NCBI GenBank assembly: GCA_022842885.1
Contig: JALHOR010000049.1
Coordinates: 1 to 36,543, forward strand
Source of the DNA: Anaerolineae bacterium
Lineage (GTDB): Bacteria > Chloroflexota > Anaerolineae > Aggregatilineales > Phototrophicaceae
Length of the DNA stretch: 36,543 nucleotides
Direction: 5' to 3'
Shown here piece by piece: positions 16,534 through 24,632 of the stretch. Every line of letters starts with the position of its first letter. Positions within the stretch are counted from its first letter, which is position 1. The notes beneath the pieces are model-generated. The model worked only from the letters and a program-made list of their open reading frames with translations. It was not told where the DNA came from and searched no databases. The translations under genes and the position numbers were made by a program.

Positions 16534-18048
16534 ATGACCGATATTCTGTTTGGGCAATCATATTATCTGCGCTTTGATGAAAAATTGTGGCGTGCCATGC
16601 AGCCTTATCCACCACTTGGCACATTATATGCCGCCGCCTATTTGCGAGAACGGGGTTATCAAGTGGCATTGTTTGATGCCATGCTGGCAGAATCCACTGC
16701 TGAATGGGATGCTGCGCTGAAAAAATATCAACCCAAATATGCTGTGATTTTTGAAGACAATTTTAATTATCTGAGCAAAATGTCATTATTGCGTATGCGT
16801 GAAGCTGCTTTTGCGATGATTGACTACGCGAAGCAACAGGGCTGTATCGTCATTACCGCTGGCGCAGATATGACTGACCACGCCGAAAAATATTTGGAGC
16901 GCGGCGCAGATTTTGTGCTATTGGGCGAAGGTGAAGAAACGCTGGCAGAATTGATTGATTATCTACAAGCGGCAACTTATGGCGAAGTAAACGACGAAGC
17001 CCTGTATCAAATTCAATCGCTGGCATATCGTCATCAAGACAAACTCATTAAAACGCCGCCCCGCAATATCATCAAAGAATTGGATAAATTGCCATTTCCG
17101 GCATGGGAATTGGTGGATTTTCCCAAATATCAGACGCTTTGGCGCGAACAGCACGGCTATTCCAGCGTGAATCTTGTCACAACACGCGGTTGCCCTTTTC
17201 ATTGCAATTGGTGTGCCAAACCGATATGGGGGCAAAAATATACCTCGCGCAGCCCAGAAAATGTCGTGCAAGAAATGAAATGGCTCAAAGACCACTATGC
17301 CCCGCAGCATGTGTGGTTCATGGATGACATCATGGGTATCCGCGATAAATGGATAGAAGAATTTGCCGATGCGCTGGATGAACATCAGGCACATATTCCC
17401 TTCAAAAGCCTGAATCGTGCCGATTTGCTGCTGCGCGGCAGGACGATTCCAGCATTGGCACGGGCGGGGGCGCAAATCGTATGGATTGGTGCGGAAAGTG
17501 GCAGCCAAAAAATTCTGGATGCAATGGATAAAGGCACCACTGTCGAGCAAATTTATGAAGCAACACGCAAGATGCATCAACACGGCATCAAAGTTGCGTT
17601 TTTTCTGCAATTTGGTTATCCGGGTGAAACACGCGAGGATATTGAACTCACGCTCAAAATGGTGCGTGACCTCATGCCAGATGATATTGGCATCAGCGTC
17701 AGTTACCCACTGCCGGGAACAATATTTTACGAGCGTGTACGGCATGAATTGGGGCGCGAAAATTGGTATGACAGCCAAGATATGGCAATGCTCTATCAGG
17801 GTCCCTTTGCGACGGCGTTTTATCGGCATTTACACACCGTTGTGCATAAAGATTATCGCTCACGCCGCACTTGGCAAAATCTGAAACATCTTCTTCGTAA
17901 TCCCGCTAATTTACGTCCGGCGCATTTACGCGATACTGCCGCCATGATTTATCATCGACTGACATTGCCCGCCGCTGTACGTGAACTGAATCAATTGGCG
18001 TTATTGCCACACGAACCAACGCCGCTGCCGAATGTGGTGTTACAATGA
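16534..18048 (+). CDS. B12-binding-domain radical SAM protein (BchE-like class)
   Basis: 504 residues. The N-terminal cobalamin-binding-like domain (PPLGTLYAAAYLRERGYQV, later GADFVLLGEGEETLAELI) is followed by a radical SAM core with Cys220, Cys224 and Cys227 in RGCPFHCNWC, which ligate the [4Fe-4S] cluster. VWIGAESGSQKILDAMDKG and FLQFGYPGETREDIELTL are typical of this class. Members methylate unactivated carbons or build rings in lipids, cofactors and natural products; this one's reaction cannot be predicted. It is 46 bases after the amidohydrolase and ends the gene set. Confidence 0.92.
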   Translation: MTDILFGQSYYLRFDEKLWRAMQPYPPLGTLYAAAYLRERGYQVALFDAMLAESTAEWDAALKKYQPKYAVIFEDNFNYLSKMSLLRMREAAFAMIDYAKQQGCIVITAGADMTDHAEKYLERGADFVLLGEGEETLAELIDYLQAATYGEVNDEALYQIQSLAYRHQDKLIKTPPRNIIKELDKLPFPAWELVDFPKYQTLWREQHGYSSVNLVTTRGCPFHCNWCAKPIWGQKYTSRSPENVVQEMKWLKDHYAPQHVWFMDDIMGIRDKWIEEFADALDEHQAHIPFKSLNRADLLLRGRTIPALARAGAQIVWIGAESGSQKILDAMDKGTTVEQIYEATRKMHQHGIKVAFFLQFGYPGETREDIELTLKMVRDLMPDDIGISVSYPLPGTIFYERVRHELGRENWYDSQDMAMLYQGPFATAFYRHLHTVVHKDYRSRRTWQNLKHLLRNPANLRPAHLRDTAAMIYHRLTLPAAVRELNQLALLPHEPTPLPNVVLQ

Positions 18049-18064
18049 AAATAAGTTATCAGCC

Positions 18065-18084
18065 GGGCGCGATGGTTCGCGCCC
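18065..18084 (+). terminator. GC-rich hairpin after the radical SAM gene
   Basis: GGGCGCG-ATGGTT-CGCGCCC, a 7-bp perfect stem with a 6-base loop, 16 bases after the stop at 18048 and 21 bases before the antitoxin ATG. No T-run follows, so it may be a transcript end-protecting element rather than an intrinsic terminator. Confidence 0.45.
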
Positions 18085-18105
18085 AATTCCTAGAAAGGCA
18101 TTGCC

Positions 18106-18429
18106 ATGACAACACCCATAGAGCAAGTAATGAACCAACCAACCGAAGAAATAGCCGAAGAAATCCATACGCCAGCGCCGACCCCCAAAAAAGTCATCAC
18201 CGATGCCACTAAAATCTCTGAACTAACGGTGGGTGAACTGAAAGCCATCATGTGGGATTTGCTGGATAAAGCCATCTTCATGATTGAACAGCAGCTTCCC
18301 GACCCTGACGAAGGCAAAGAACTAAAGCCAGAGGTGGCGGAAGTGTTGCGGCGCTATCAGCAAACTCCGCCAAAAACACGCCCTATGTCTGAGGTAATGA
18401 AAGAATTGGGGTTAGCTGGCGATGAGTGA
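18106..18429 (+). CDS. Putative antitoxin of a RelE/ParE-type toxin-antitoxin pair
   Basis: 107-residue acidic protein, AAAGG seven bases before the ATG. Residues after the Pro/Thr-rich start contain TKISELTVGELKAIMWDLLD, a short helical module that I recall from small antitoxin-like proteins. The C-terminal TRPMSEVMKELGL may be the toxin-wrapping segment. Its stop lies inside the toxin gene (8-base overlap), the usual antitoxin-first arrangement. It belongs to no antitoxin family I can name with certainty, so the role rests mainly on position. Confidence 0.7.
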   Translation: MTTPIEQVMNQPTEEIAEEIHTPAPTPKKVITDATKISELTVGELKAIMWDLLDKAIFMIEQQLPDPDEGKELKPEVAEVLRRYQQTPPKTRPMSEVMKELGLAGDE

Positions 18430-18700
18430 TGAACCTCAACCTTATGTTCTTGTCATTAGTAGTGAAGCTGAAAAGCAACTCAAAAAACTGGATAAAACAG
18501 TCATTCTGCAAATCAACAAGAAACTGTTGTATGTAGCAAGCAATGCAGAACAAATTGAGCATGTAGAATTATCAGGTAACTGGGCAGGTCATCATCGGGT
18601 TCGTGTAGGAGACTATCGTGTTATCTATACAATGAATAAAGAAAAACGCGAAATTGTGATTGTAGCAATTGGGCATCGCCGCGATGTTTACGATGAATAG
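18422..18700 (+). CDS. RelE/ParE-superfamily toxin
   Basis: 92 residues with the compact RelE fold pattern: a helical N-terminal half (SSEAEKQLKKLDK), then GHHRVRVGDYRVIYTMN and the C-terminal VAIGHRRDVYDE strand and tail. RVGDYRVIY and GHRRDVY are hallmarks of the RelE-type ribosome-dependent mRNA interferases. ParE-like gyrase poisons share the fold, so the target is not certain. Starts eight bases inside the antitoxin gene. Expected to be neutralised by the upstream gene product. Confidence 0.85.
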   Translation: MSDEPQPYVLVISSEAEKQLKKLDKTVILQINKKLLYVASNAEQIEHVELSGNWAGHHRVRVGDYRVIYTMNKEKREIVIVAIGHRRDVYDE

Positions 18701-18720
18701 AGCAGGATTATTTTTTATTG

Positions 18721-19050
18721 ATGAGTCAATCAAGGTTAAATGACATGGATACACTGGACGAAAACAACCCGATAACTATAACAAATTCGGATGAAACTAT
18801 TTCTGTTATCTTTTCTGATGACACCAAGCTAGCCGATTTATCCGTCGGGCAGTTCAAACAATTATTGGCAGAATTGTTGGTGCAAACACCACCCGTTAAT
18901 GCGATGTCTGCACCTGCTGATAATAATTCTCAAGTAGTAACACCAGCGGCAGCCCCCGAACCGCCGCGCAAATTATCGTTAGACGAATTGTTTTTGGATG
19001 AAAATTCTGCTCCTCAATCGCCCGCCACAGAAACGGGCAGCGACTCATAA
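18721..19050 (+). CDS. Small acidic protein sharing the antitoxin's N-terminal module
   Basis: 109 residues, not recognised. The segment DDTKLADLSVGQFKQLLAEL lines up with DATKISELTVGELKAIMWDL of the antitoxin two genes upstream. After it come a Pro/Ala/Ser-rich linker and KLSLDELFLDE. A TTG at 18718 also opens the frame. ATG 18745 has AAGG nine bases upstream and is a good alternative start. The 3' end overlaps the convergent MFS gene by 37 bases. It may be a second antitoxin or a remnant regulator; no toxin partner is next to it. Confidence 0.6.
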   Translation: MSQSRLNDMDTLDENNPITITNSDETISVIFSDDTKLADLSVGQFKQLLAELLVQTPPVNAMSAPADNNSQVVTPAAAPEPPRKLSLDELFLDENSAPQSPATETGSDS

Positions 19051-20294
19051 TAGGGTTGGGTGACTTCGCGTTTTTCCAGATACCACACAGTACATAGCCA
19101 AATTCCCAAGGGCAGTAAACTCACAATACCGGTTGCAAAAGCAATATCCCGAACACGCTCTGCGCCCCATAAATCCACCAGTGATCCATGAGCCAGCGTG
19201 CTGGCGACAGTTGCCAGATGAAAGCCCATCCAATCGAGCGAAAACATACGCCCTAGTTTATTATCCGGCGCTGTCTTTTGGATAATAATCGTGCTGTATG
19301 TCCAATTGAGTGACCCACCGATTGCCCGGAAGAAAATTGCCACACATGCCAAAATCATGGTCGCTGCATTGCCCAAAAGCACCCATCCCAAACACAACGC
19401 CAAAAATCCCACAATCACCAAGCGCCGCATTCGGGCGACAGAGCCATCATTAAGCCAGTTCATCAGCAGCGGAGCAATGAACGCCCCTACTCCAAACACG
19501 CTGTAAAAAATACCCAGTGAGACTTCGCCATTGTTGCCCATGATAAATATTTGGGTGGCAAATACCGTCAGCAGCGTATCAATATTGCCAAAACTTTGCC
19601 CAAATTTGACGAATAAGCCCGCTAACATTTGCGGTGTTTTCAGGGCAAAACGCACCCCTTCCCCAAAGCTGGTATCTTCGCGTTTGGCTTTTTCACCGAT
19701 TTTTTGGCGCTGTTCCGGGGTATATTTCACCCAGACTGTTAATGCCCCTGCCAGCAAAAACGTCGCCGCATCTGCCAATAATGATGCTTGCACTCCAAAA
19801 AAATAGGCAAACACACCGCCCAACACCGCCCCAATCGCCAACATGCTTGACCAAGTGATGCTTAGTAATGTGTTGGCATCTACCAAATCTTCTTCTTTGA
19901 CCAACGATGGAATAATCGCGGACTGAGCCGGTTCAAACAATGCCGATAAACAAAATTGAATGATGGTCACACCATAAATCACCCATAACATGTCTGGCGA
20001 ATTTGCCAGCAAAAACAACGGCACGACCAGCGCCCGCAAAAAATTCGTCAATATCAACACCGTTTTACGGTTAAAACGGTCTACAATAACCCCAGTAAAG
20101 GGACCCACAAACAACGGCGGCACAAATCGCGCCATCAAAAATAAGCTAATCGCTAATCCTGACCCATTGCTATATTGAGCCACCAATGTGGATAAGACGA
20201 CAGTATTAAACCAATCGCCCATCAGGCTAATGACCTGTGCCAACCACATTTTTGCCAGTTCTGGATTACGTTTTAAAACTTGCCAATAACGCAT
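19014..20294 (-). CDS. MFS transporter (EntS/MFS_3-like exporter)
   Basis: 426-residue inner-membrane protein with about 12 hydrophobic segments. The N-terminus NPELAKMWLAQVISLMGDWF and the loop GPFTGVIVDRFNRKTVLI (MFS signature between helices 2 and 3) match the MFS_3 group, which includes enterobactin and macrolide exporters. Substrate unknown. AAAGG is six bases before the ATG. Its 3' end runs 37 bases into the convergent small gene, so the C-terminal tail EVTQPYYESLPVSVAGD is encoded antisense to that gene's end. A TTGACA lies upstream at 20347-20352 (minus strand) without an obvious -10. Confidence 0.92.
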   Translation of the reverse strand: MRYWQVLKRNPELAKMWLAQVISLMGDWFNTVVLSTLVAQYSNGSGLAISLFLMARFVPPLFVGPFTGVIVDRFNRKTVLILTNFLRALVVPLFLLANSPDMLWVIYGVTIIQFCLSALFEPAQSAIIPSLVKEEDLVDANTLLSITWSSMLAIGAVLGGVFAYFFGVQASLLADAATFLLAGALTVWVKYTPEQRQKIGEKAKREDTSFGEGVRFALKTPQMLAGLFVKFGQSFGNIDTLLTVFATQIFIMGNNGEVSLGIFYSVFGVGAFIAPLLMNWLNDGSVARMRRLVIVGFLALCLGWVLLGNAATMILACVAIFFRAIGGSLNWTYSTIIIQKTAPDNKLGRMFSLDWMGFHLATVASTLAHGSLVDLWGAERVRDIAFATGIVSLLPLGIWLCTVWYLEKREVTQPYYESLPVSVAGD

Positions 20295-20409
20295 ATGCTG
20301 CCTTTAACTGAGTCAGAAATTATTTGTGAGAAAATGATACCCCAATTGTCAATAAAACCTATCCGACTTTCGGGCAATTTGTGGCTGGCATTCAGGGCAA
20401 AAGGGGTCA

Positions 20410-20427
20410 ATAATAACGAATTATTAT
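20410..20427 (+). promoter_or_regulatory. AT-rich hairpin/palindrome before crcB
   Basis: ATAATAA-CGAA-TTATTAT, perfect 7-base arms with a 4-base centre, 21 bases before the crcB ATG in the 154-base divergent gap. It could be an operator or a 5' leader hairpin. It does not match the fluoride riboswitch consensus I know. Confidence 0.3.
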
Positions 20428-20448
20428 CATCATCTTCGGTAAACCAGC

Positions 20449-20841
20449 ATGAATTATCTGATTGTAGGCTTTGGTGGTTTCATCGGTGCCAATGTTCGAT
20501 ATATCATGGTGTCGTGGCTGACCCCGCGCCTGATGAGCCTCACAGGTTGGTCGGTGCCGTTTGGTACAGCCTTTGTGAATATTACTGGGTCACTGGTATT
20601 GGCATTTTTTCTGACGATTGCGGTGCGAAATCGGTTTACTGAAGAAGCACGTTTGCTGGTAGCGACAGGTTTTTTTGGTGCCTATACCACTTTTTCATCG
20701 TATGCAGTTGAGACCATCACTTTGTTCAACGATGGCAAATGGCTCACTGCTCTTGGTTATATTCTGGCGACCAACGGTTTATGCCTCGCCGGGGTTATTT
20801 TAGGCATGGCACTGGCAAATTGGGCATTGCCCACCACTTGA
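20449..20841 (+). CDS. crcB: Fluoride ion channel CrcB/Fluc
   Basis: 130-residue four-helix membrane protein that exports fluoride as a dual-topology dimer. Family motifs: VGFGGFIGANVRYI at the start, GTAFVNITGSLVLAF with the pore Asn, and GFFGAYTTFSSYAVET with the phenylalanine-box region. Length is normal. Followed after 14 bases by uppP. Shine-Dalgarno is weak. As a single gene it should form a homodimer. Confidence 0.95.
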   Translation: MNYLIVGFGGFIGANVRYIMVSWLTPRLMSLTGWSVPFGTAFVNITGSLVLAFFLTIAVRNRFTEEARLLVATGFFGAYTTFSSYAVETITLFNDGKWLTALGYILATNGLCLAGVILGMALANWALPTT

Positions 20842-20855
20842 AAGAAGGCACTCAT

Positions 20856-21662
20856 ATGGAATGGTTAGAAGTTATCATCTTAGGCATCATTGAAGGCATC
20901 ACTGAATTTTTGCCAATTTCATCTACCGGGCATTTGATTGTTGCCGCCGAATTTATCCAATTGCAAGATAATTTGCGCGGCACATTTGAAATTTTTATTC
21001 AATTTGGGGCTGTCGTGGCGGTATTGCTCTACTATTCTGCAACCTTTGTGCGCCATGCGCGGTTAATCCGCAAAGACACCGAAATTCAGCAGTTGTGGTT
21101 AAGCATCTTGATTGCGTTTTTGCCCGCCGCCACACTGGGTTTTTTGTTTGGCGACATAATTGAGCGCGTGTTATTTAACCCCATCGTCGTCGCCTTCGCC
21201 ATGATTATCGGCGGGGTCGCCTTTATTGTGCTGGAACGGCGCTACGAAAAACGCAAAACATCCCTGACTGTGAGCAATACCGTCAATCTCAAACAAGCCA
21301 TTATTATCGGTTCTTGGCAAATTTTGGCGCTCATACCCGGCACATCGCGTTCTGGCATGTCTATTTTGGGAGGGTTGTTTGCAGGCGTGAGTCGCCAGAT
21401 GGCAACCACATTTTCGTTTTATCTGGCAATCCCTACGTTGGGTGGCGCGACATTATATACATTGTTCAAAGATTTAGACAAAATCAACGGCGATGATATT
21501 TGGTATTTGTTGATTGGTGCCTTGGTTGCCGGGGTGGTTGCGTGGCTTTCAATCAGTTGGTTGCTACGTTTTGTTGCTAGTAACACCTTCATTCCCTTTG
21601 GCATTTATCGCATTTTGATGGGGAGTTTAATCCTGATTTTAGCTGCCGCAGGAATTTTATGA
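20856..21662 (+). CDS. uppP: Undecaprenyl-diphosphatase (BacA/UppP type)
   Basis: 268-residue integral membrane enzyme that dephosphorylates undecaprenyl diphosphate, recycling the lipid carrier for peptidoglycan and other envelope polymers. Motif 1 EGITEFLPISSTGHLI and motif 2 PGTSRSGMSI with catalytic Glu/Arg/Ser residues are intact. The frame extends upstream to 20739 but would overlap crcB. ATG 20856 with AAGG upstream gives the normal length and the motif at residue 13. Likely co-transcribed with crcB. Confidence 0.96.
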   Translation: MEWLEVIILGIIEGITEFLPISSTGHLIVAAEFIQLQDNLRGTFEIFIQFGAVVAVLLYYSATFVRHARLIRKDTEIQQLWLSILIAFLPAATLGFLFGDIIERVLFNPIVVAFAMIIGGVAFIVLERRYEKRKTSLTVSNTVNLKQAIIIGSWQILALIPGTSRSGMSILGGLFAGVSRQMATTFSFYLAIPTLGGATLYTLFKDLDKINGDDIWYLLIGALVAGVVAWLSISWLLRFVASNTFIPFGIYRILMGSLILILAAAGIL

Positions 21663-21682
21663 TGAGAAATCAAAACTTGATG

Positions 21683-21688
21683 TATAAT
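21683..21688 (+). promoter_or_regulatory. Possible -10 (TATAAT) for the receiver-kinase gene
   Basis: TATAAT in the 99-base gap after uppP, 73 bases before the ATG at 21762. No convincing -35. Confidence 0.3.
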
Positions 21689-21761
21689 GAATACAGTTTT
21701 GTGCCATCGTTTGGGTTTTCTTAAATAACAGTATCTGACGAAAATTAGACGCCAACTCACC

Positions 21762-22859
21762 ATGACTCGTATTCTCATCATCGAAGACCAACCCGACTTA
21801 CGCGAAGATGTCGTCGAAACCTTGAATCTTGAGGGATTTGAGGCAAGGGGAGCCGATAATGGCGTGAGTGGTGTTGAGATGGTGCATCATTTCAAACCAG
21901 ATATTATCGTGTGCGACATCACCATGCCAGAGATGGATGGCTATGAAGTGCTGGAGTATATTCGCCAGCAACCCGATACTGCGATGATGCCGTTCATTTT
22001 TTTGACGGCACGGACTGACCGCGTGAATATGCGCCAAGGCATGGTTTTGGGAGCAGATGATTATGTTACCAAGCCGTTTGAAGTCTCGGATTTGTTAGCC
22101 AGTATTCAGACTCAAATTAAAAAACGCCTTGAGGTGGATACTTTCGTTGAAACTCGTTTGAACGAAATACGCGAAAATATCATCACTGCCCTACCGCATG
22201 AGCTACGCACCCCCCTCAATACCATTTTGGGCTTTTCCGATATGCTCATCATGGAAGCCGAGAAAATCAAACCTGACCAAGTTGCCGATTGGGCAGGACA
22301 TATTCATAACGCTGGACAACGCTTATATCACTTGGTCGAAAATTACCTGTTTTATGTTCGGCTGCAATTGGCGCTGCAATTCCCAGAAAAAATGCAGGAT
22401 TTCCTAAACGCCCGTTTGCAGGATGGGCAAATGCTGCTGGAAACGCAGATTGCCAAAATTGCCCGCCGTGCCGGGCGTGGCAACGATTTGACCATGGATA
22501 TTGAGGATGTCCCTACCCTGCGCTTCACCACGTTTGATATGATTAAGGTGGTGGACGAATTATTGGATAACGCCTTTAAATTTTCTCTGCCCGGCACACC
22601 TGTAACGGTGACTGGTGAAGTGCGCGACCATTATTATTTGCTGTGTATTACCGACGCAGGACGTGGCATTACCGAAGAACAGATTCAGCGAATAGGGGCT
22701 TATGTCCAGTTTGAACGGTCATTTTACGAGCAACAAGGCATGGGTTTCGGGCTGGCAATTGTCAAACAAGTGGTAGAATTATATGGGGGCAAATTTGAGG
22801 TTAAGCGCAACCCCCATCAAGGGACGCAAATTTGCTTAAGTGTGGCACTAACTTCGTAA
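21762..22859 (+). CDS. Receiver-histidine kinase hybrid (REC-HisKA-HATPase_c)
   Basis: 365-residue cytosolic signalling protein. The N-terminal receiver carries acidic Glu8/Asp9 and phospho-acceptor Asp52 in VCDITMPEMDG, with Lys in YVTKPF. A dimerisation/phosphotransfer helix with His146 in LPHELRTPLN follows. The C-terminal ATPase has the N box LLDNAFKFS, G1 DAGRGI and G2 GMGFGLAIVKQV. There is no sensor, membrane or DNA-binding domain, so the receiver probably gates kinase output. It would take phosphate from another kinase, such as the membrane kinase at 25798-28161, but that pairing is inference. Downstream partner unknown. Confidence 0.93.
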   Translation: MTRILIIEDQPDLREDVVETLNLEGFEARGADNGVSGVEMVHHFKPDIIVCDITMPEMDGYEVLEYIRQQPDTAMMPFIFLTARTDRVNMRQGMVLGADDYVTKPFEVSDLLASIQTQIKKRLEVDTFVETRLNEIRENIITALPHELRTPLNTILGFSDMLIMEAEKIKPDQVADWAGHIHNAGQRLYHLVENYLFYVRLQLALQFPEKMQDFLNARLQDGQMLLETQIAKIARRAGRGNDLTMDIEDVPTLRFTTFDMIKVVDELLDNAFKFSLPGTPVTVTGEVRDHYYLLCITDAGRGITEEQIQRIGAYVQFERSFYEQQGMGFGLAIVKQVVELYGGKFEVKRNPHQGTQICLSVALTS

Positions 22860-22865
22860 AATCTT

Positions 22866-22894
22866 TTGCCACTTGCCCCTAAATCTTCTATAAT
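22866..22894 (+). promoter_or_regulatory. Sigma-70-type promoter of the LysM lipoprotein gene
   Basis: TTGCCA (22866-22871), a 17-base spacer and TATAAT (22889-22894) make a near-consensus promoter. The start point would be near 22901, leaving a leader of about 44 bases with GGAGGG before the ATG at 22945. Confidence 0.7.
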
Positions 22895-22944
22895 CAACAG
22901 TAGCTTTTTCTTTGATGATAAGATGCGCCCGGAGGGAAAATCGC

Positions 22945-23904
22945 ATGGCAAAATCTGGCACATACTGGCGCATATTGGCGGCTTGTCTGGCGCTGATGGT
23001 GCTGGCAACTGGCTGTTTTCAGAGTATTGGCGACGAAGCGCAACCCAACGCTGTGTCGCAGGCACGCCCATCAGAAACGCCAATACCTTCAGAAACACCC
23101 ACAGAGACCGCAACACTGGAAGATCTAGTTCCATTAACATTATCCGAAACACCGACAGAAACGGCTACGGCGACCGCCACAGCAACGGCAACCCTGACTA
23201 TTACACCCACTGCCGCGCTGGATAGACCTGTATCAGACGTTGGCGGCAGCATTGTAGAACAAGACCCGAATCAGCCTGATGATGGTCAGCTTGACCCGTG
23301 GGAATTGACAGCGACCATGATTGTGTTGGAAATTACGCAAACGGTTGAAGTCGGACTCACGCAGACAGCACAAGCATTGGGGTTGGGTTTTCCCACCGCG
23401 ACACCTACCTTCCAACCCGTTATTGGTGCCACACTCACTCCCGTCGTCGCCCAACCGACCAGTTTTGTTTCGACAGGCAACTGCGTTCATGAGGTCGTTG
23501 TCGGCGAAAATCTTTTCCGGTTGTCTATGCGGTATGGTGTCTCAATTGCCGATTTAGCCTCTGCCAGCGGCATTACCAATATTCAACTCATTCTGGTTGG
23601 GCAAAAGATTATTATTCCCGGCTGTGGTACGACCGGCGTTTTGCCACCTCCGACATCGCAGCCCACCCAAGATTTGACAACACAGAATTTTGGCACGGGT
23701 GGCGCTGTAACAGCACAAACCGCAGGAACAACTGGCACAACAACGACGACTATTGCCCGTACCCATACGGTACAGCAATATGAGACCTTGTTTGAGATTT
23801 CGCTGTTGTATGGTGTTTCTGTGAGCAGCATCGCCAATGCCAACGGTATCTCGAACTCGAATTTTGTGCTGATGGGCACCGTGTTAAATATCCCATCGCA
23901 ATAG
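22945..23904 (+). CDS. Two-LysM cell-wall-binding lipoprotein
   Basis: 319 residues. The signal peptide ends in lipobox LATG-Cys24, so a membrane-anchored lipoprotein is predicted. A Thr/Pro/Glu/Ala-rich linker (repeated SETPTETAT units, then a TATATATAT run) leads to two LysM modules: HEVVVGENLFRLSMRYGVS...LVGQKIIIP and HTVQQYETLFEISLLYGVS...LMGTVLNIP at the C-terminus. LysM binds N-acetylglucosamine glycans, usually peptidoglycan. There is no catalytic domain. The frame runs back to a TTG at 22912, but GGAGGG eight bases before ATG 22945 and the lipoprotein signal fix the start. Its own promoter precedes and a strong terminator follows, so it is monocistronic. Confidence 0.92.
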   Translation: MAKSGTYWRILAACLALMVLATGCFQSIGDEAQPNAVSQARPSETPIPSETPTETATLEDLVPLTLSETPTETATATATATATLTITPTAALDRPVSDVGGSIVEQDPNQPDDGQLDPWELTATMIVLEITQTVEVGLTQTAQALGLGFPTATPTFQPVIGATLTPVVAQPTSFVSTGNCVHEVVVGENLFRLSMRYGVSIADLASASGITNIQLILVGQKIIIPGCGTTGVLPPPTSQPTQDLTTQNFGTGGAVTAQTAGTTGTTTTTIARTHTVQQYETLFEISLLYGVSVSSIANANGISNSNFVLMGTVLNIPSQ

Positions 23905-23926
23905 CTAATACCCTATTCTGTTATTG

Positions 23927-23955
23927 AACAGGCGGTGATGAGCCGCCTGTTTTTT
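23927..23955 (+). terminator. Rho-independent terminator after the LysM gene
   Basis: Nine-base-pair perfect stem AACAGGCGG / CCGCCTGTT with a 7-base loop, followed by four T. 22 bases after the stop codon. Confidence 0.85.
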
Positions 23956-24002
23956 GTTGTAGCGCACTCCAATTTTCATGACGTTATACAATCGGAAACA
24001 CA

Positions 24003-24536
24003 ATGGAAGAAAAGATTCTAAGCACAACGCCAATTTACAGTGGGCGCGTTGTGACGCTCAATATACATACTGTTCATTTGCCCGATGGCAATCAAGCCCA
24101 ACGCGAAATTATTCAGCACAGTGGCGCAGTGGCGATTGTGGCGTTAGACAGCGACCAGAATGTGCTGCTCGTGCGCCAATTTCGCCTCGGTGCCAGCAAA
24201 ATCCTGCTGGAAATTCCAGCAGGGGCGCTTGAACCCAACGAAGCGCCCGAAACCTGTGCTGTGCGTGAACTACGCGAAGAAACCGGTTATCGCCCCCTCA
24301 ACCTAATATACATGGGCGGTTTATACGCCGCGCCGGGTTATACCACCGAATATGTGCATTTGTTTTTTACCAACACCATCGAACCAGCCCCCCTCGCCCA
24401 AGATGCCGACGAATTTTTAGAAGTGACCCGTTTGCCGCTGCTAGAAGCGTTAAAGTTGATTGACGAAGGCGACATTAATGACAGCAAAACGGTGATTGGG
24501 CTGCTGCGCGTTGCCCGCCGCTTGGGGATTGCCTAA
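24003..24536 (+). CDS. Nudix hydrolase, ADP-ribose pyrophosphatase-like
   Basis: 177 residues. The complete Nudix box G-x5-E-x7-REL-REETGY starts at GALEPNEAPETCAV. The surrounding pattern (NVLLVRQFRLGASKILLEIPAG before, GGLYAAPGYTTEYVHLFF after) is that of NudF-type ADP-ribose diphosphatases. Proposed reaction: ADP-ribose to AMP and ribose 5-phosphate, clearing NAD breakdown products. Shine-Dalgarno is weak. A -10-like TATACA occurs just upstream at 23985-23990. Other sugar-nucleotide substrates remain possible. Confidence 0.92.
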   Translation: MEEKILSTTPIYSGRVVTLNIHTVHLPDGNQAQREIIQHSGAVAIVALDSDQNVLLVRQFRLGASKILLEIPAGALEPNEAPETCAVRELREETGYRPLNLIYMGGLYAAPGYTTEYVHLFFTNTIEPAPLAQDADEFLEVTRLPLLEALKLIDEGDINDSKTVIGLLRVARRLGIA

Positions 24537-24564
24537 CCTGACTCTACAAGAGCCACTTTGACAC

Positions 24565-24573
24565 TGATATAAT
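24565..24573 (+). promoter_or_regulatory. Extended -10 promoter (TGATATAAT) of rplS
   Basis: TGA directly followed by TATAAT forms an extended -10; no good -35 is needed. The start point near 24580 would give a leader of about 74 bases before the GTG at 24654. Confidence 0.6.
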
Positions 24574-24612
24574 AGTTGTTCGTTTTCGACCAGCCCCAAT
24601 TTGAATGATAAG

Positions 24613-24632
24613 ACCGTCTGTGATAGTACGGT
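24613..24632 (+). promoter_or_regulatory. Hairpin in the rplS leader
   Basis: ACCGT / ACGGT stem with a 10-base loop, immediately upstream of the Shine-Dalgarno (AGGAAGG) of rplS. L19 leaders are known as regulatory structures in Firmicutes. Here the short stem only suggests a similar role. Confidence 0.3.

Noticed and set aside
20295-20448. Fluoride riboswitch upstream of crcB
   Set aside because: The conserved GG-x-GATGG start and pseudoknot segments of the crcB motif are not visible; only an AT-rich palindrome is present.
20739-20855. N-terminal extension of UppP overlapping crcB
   Set aside because: It would read crcB in another frame and put 39 atypical residues before the conserved first helix.
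23101-23210. DNA microsatellite or mobile repeat in the LysM gene
   Set aside because: The repetition reflects in-frame Thr/Glu/Pro/Ala linker codons, common in such lipoproteins.
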